DNA from: an uncultured Eubacteriales bacterium
GTDB taxonomy: Bacteria; Bacillota; Clostridia; Oscillospirales; Oscillospiraceae
DNA length: 6,830 bases
Direction: 5' to 3'
Assembly (NCBI GenBank): GCA_900548615.1
Contig: URKW01000099.1
Span: forward strand, 1-6,830
Part shown: positions 5,588 through 6,830 of the stretch, piece after piece
Numbering within the stretch: the first letter of the stretch is position 1
How the letters are laid out: each line of letters starts with the position of its first letter
The notes under the pieces: generated by a model
Told to the model about the DNA's origin: nothing
The model's input: the letters and a program-made list of their open reading frames with translations, nothing else
Database searches by the model: none
Made by a program: the position numbers and the translations under genes

Positions 5588-5615
5588 TTTCAAAATCCTC
5601 TCCCCTCTGTAATAT
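5588..5615 (+). promoter_or_regulatory. Weak candidate promoter for dut-maf
   Basis: TTTCAA (5588-5593) and TAATAT (5610-5615) are 16 bp apart, with 3/6 and 4/6 matches to consensus. The stretch 5580-5661 is clearly more AT-rich than its surroundings, and this is the best sigma-A-like pair in it. It lies about 47 bp upstream of the dut ATG. Read-through from the upstream U32 gene is an alternative, since I see no U-tract terminator after that gene. Confidence 0.3.
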
Positions 5616-5649
5616 CCAATACATTTTCTACATCTCGTAATCAAACATC

Positions 5650-5654
5650 AGGAG
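5650..5654 (+). promoter_or_regulatory. Ribosome binding site of dut
   Basis: AGGAG ends 7 nt before ATG at 5662 and supports that start. Confidence 0.75.
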
Positions 5655-5661
5655 AACGACC

Positions 5662-6111
5662 ATGATCCTACAAATAAAAGCCCTGTCGCCCAAGATCGGC
5701 GACGCCATCCCCGCGCCCCGTTTCGCCACCCCCGGCAGCGCCGCCATGGATCTGTGCGCCTGCCTTGACGGGGACGTGACCCTGAAGGCCGGGGCACGGC
5801 AGGTGCTGCCTACCGGCATCGCCATCGCCCTGCCCAGCGCCGACTATGTGGCACTGATCTGCGCCCGCAGTGGCCTTGCCTCCAAGCACGGCATCACCAT
5901 GGCCAACGGCGTGGGCGTCATCGACAGCGACTACCGCGGCGAGCTGCGGGTGGCCCTTTACAACGAGTCCGACACCGACTACGTCATCCACGACGGTGAC
6001 CGCATCGCCCAGCTGATGGTGCTGCCGGTGGTGCAGCCCACGCTGGAATTCGTGGACGAGCTGGACGAAACGGAGCGGGGCGCCGGCGGCTTCGGCTCCA
6101 CGGGAAGGTGA
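5662..6111 (+). CDS. dut: Deoxyuridine 5'-triphosphate nucleotidohydrolase (dUTPase)
   Basis: This 149-residue trimeric-type dUTPase hydrolyses dUTP to dUMP and pyrophosphate. It keeps uracil out of DNA and supplies dUMP for thymidylate synthesis. All five family motifs are present in order: I PGSAAMDLCA (24-33), II ARSGLASKHG (68-77), III NGVGVIDSDYRGE (82-94) with catalytic Asp88, IV GDRIAQLMV (112-120), and the glycine-rich motif V RGAGGFGSTGR (139-149) closing the neighbouring active site. Length is normal for the family. The start has AGGAG 7 nt upstream. The stop codon is 5 bp before the maf start, and the maf ribosome site lies inside the last dut codons, so the two form an operon. Confidence 0.95.
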   Translation: MILQIKALSPKIGDAIPAPRFATPGSAAMDLCACLDGDVTLKAGARQVLPTGIAIALPSADYVALICARSGLASKHGITMANGVGVIDSDYRGELRVALYNESDTDYVIHDGDRIAQLMVLPVVQPTLEFVDELDETERGAGGFGSTGR

Positions 6112-6116
6112 CGCAT

Positions 6117-6686
6117 ATGGCGAACATCGTATTGGCCTCCGGCTCTCCCCGGCGGCAGGAATTACTGGGTCGGATGGGCATTCATGACTTCGTGGTGTCC
6201 GTGCCCCAGGTGGACGAGGTGTGCCCGGAGGGCCTGACTCCGGAGGCGACGGTCTGCCATATCTCCCGGCAGAAGTCCGGCGCGGTACAGGCGGAGCCGG
6301 AGGATATCGTCATCACCGCCGACACCATGGTGTTTCTGGACGGCAGGCGGCTGGGCAAGCCCCGCGACGAGGCGGACGCCCTGCGGATGCTGTCGGCGCT
6401 GCAAGGGCGGCACCACACGGTATGCACCGGCGTGACGGTGCGGCAAGGCGAACGGCTGCTGACCCGCGCCCAGTCCACGCAGGTGTGGTTCCGGGAAGCC
6501 GCCACGGAGGAGCTGAAGCACTACATCCGCAGCGGCGAGCCCATGGACAAGGCGGGCGCTTACGGCGTGCAGGGTCTCGGGGCGCTGCTGGTGGAGCGCA
6601 TCGACGGCGATTTCTTCAACGTAATGGGTCTGCCGGTGCTGCTGCTGAGCCGCATGCTGGCGGAGTTCGGCGTGACGCTGCTGTAA
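6117..6686 (+). CDS. maf: Maf/YhdE-type nucleoside triphosphate pyrophosphatase
   Basis: This 189-residue Maf-family pyrophosphatase is expected to hydrolyse dTTP, UTP and modified pyrimidine nucleotides to monophosphates (housecleaning), in the cytoplasm. Diagnostic motifs are LASGSPRRQELL (6-17), ITADTMV (66-72) with the catalytic-type Asp69, GKP (80-82), TGV (104-106), and DKAGAYGVQGLG (144-155). The GVQG (Maf/YhdE-like GIQG) pattern separates it from the m7GTP-specific YceF group, and FFNVMGLP (167-173, preceded by GD) is also typical. I prefer ATG at 6117 because GGAAGG sits about 8 nt upstream and the protein then begins MANIVLASGSPRR, like its relatives. A GTG at 6108, overlapping the dut stop, would add only three residues. 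It follows dut by 5 bp. Confidence 0.93.
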   Translation: MANIVLASGSPRRQELLGRMGIHDFVVSVPQVDEVCPEGLTPEATVCHISRQKSGAVQAEPEDIVITADTMVFLDGRRLGKPRDEADALRMLSALQGRHHTVCTGVTVRQGERLLTRAQSTQVWFREAATEELKHYIRSGEPMDKAGAYGVQGLGALLVERIDGDFFNVMGLPVLLLSRMLAEFGVTLL

Positions 6687-6696
6687 CACTTCTGTC

Positions 6697-6743
6697 CTTG
6701 GCCCCCTCTGAGAGGGGGCTGTCACCGAAGGTGACTGAGGGAG
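6697..6743 (+). repeat. Half copy of the two-hairpin module, downstream of maf
   Basis: Stems are GCCCCCTC/GAGGGGGC (6701-6708/6712-6719) and GTCACC/GGTGAC (6721-6726/6730-6735). Positions 6711-6737 are identical to the minus strand of the right end of the element at 5458-5577. It begins 10 nt past the maf stop. It could help end transcription, but no U-tract follows either stem, so I list it as a repeat and not as an intrinsic terminator. Confidence 0.65.
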
Positions 6744-6782
6744 AGAATAAAAGATGTGCGATGCAAATCCAGATGGATGCTA

Positions 6783-6830
6783 CGGCGGCATAGCCGCCGA
6801 GATCGGATGCTAAAAATATGCCACTGGCAT
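6783..6830. repeat. Two short palindromes at the window edge
   Basis: CGGCGGC-ATA-GCCGCCG (6783-6799) is a perfect 7-bp stem with a 3-nt loop. ATGCCA-C-TGGCAT (6818-6830) is a perfect palindrome with a 1-nt centre that reaches the last base. They are probably part of a further intergenic repeat cut by the window end. Confidence 0.45.

Noticed and set aside
6108..6116. GTG start for maf at 6108
   Set aside because: It adds only three residues (V/M-T-H). ATG at 6117 has GGAAGG at good spacing and gives the usual MANIVLASGSPRR beginning.
6701..6735. Rho-independent terminator after maf
   Set aside because: The GC-rich stem is followed by a second hairpin and then purine-rich sequence, not a U-tract; it matches a dispersed repeat module.
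1..6830. CRISPR array, tRNA, rRNA or transposase gene
   Set aside because: No regularly spaced direct repeats, no cloverleaf-like or rRNA sequence, and no transposase or recombinase motifs were seen on either strand.

Overview
The window is about 6.8 kb of GC-rich bacterial chromosome. It carries six intact housekeeping genes separated by intergenic regions full of palindromic repeats. Several features point to a Gram-positive low-branching Firmicute of the gut Clostridia, probably Oscillospirales (Oscillospiraceae/Ruminococcaceae-like): strong AGGAGG-type ribosome binding sites, a DnaD-family protein next to a DnaC/DnaI-type helicase loader, the zapA-U32 pair, and hairpin-rich intergenic repeats. 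The taxon is inferred from gene content and style, not from a marker gene.

Layout: (1) 1-133 holds a small element with perfect 15-bp terminal inverted repeats. (2) 134-1129 (minus) is a DnaC/DnaI-like AAA+ helicase loader. (3) 1130-1604 is a 475-bp gap filled almost entirely by a 446-bp repeat whose two ~200-nt arms are divergent inverted copies of each other. (4) 1605-2498 (minus) is a DnaD-domain primosome protein. (5) 2499-2784 is a divergent promoter region. (6) 2785-3111 and 3108-5183 (plus) are zapA and a long U32-family protein of the RlhA type, overlapping by 4 bp. (7) 5184-5661 is a second 478-bp gap, with a truncated second copy of the large repeat followed by a different hairpin-rich element. 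(8) 5662-6111 and 6117-6686 (plus) are dut and maf. (9) 6687-6830 holds a half copy of the second hairpin element and further palindromes.

How the genes fit together: dnaD and the loader gene form a helicase-loading pair, in the order in which they would be co-transcribed leftward, although the large repeat now separates them. zapA (Z-ring assembly) and the U32 protein (probable RNA hydroxylase/maturation factor) form a rightward two-gene operon from an extended -10 promoter. dut and maf are two nucleotide-sanitising pyrophosphatases with only 5 bp between them.

The most interesting content is the large repeat. Three ~200-nt units (1151-1349 plus, 1596-1397 minus, and 5186-5383 plus) share three consecutive hairpins. 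The stem sequences differ between units but stay paired through compensatory changes, and the rest of each unit aligns almost without gaps. No transposase is present in the window, so these look like non-autonomous structured elements. Their function is unknown to me.
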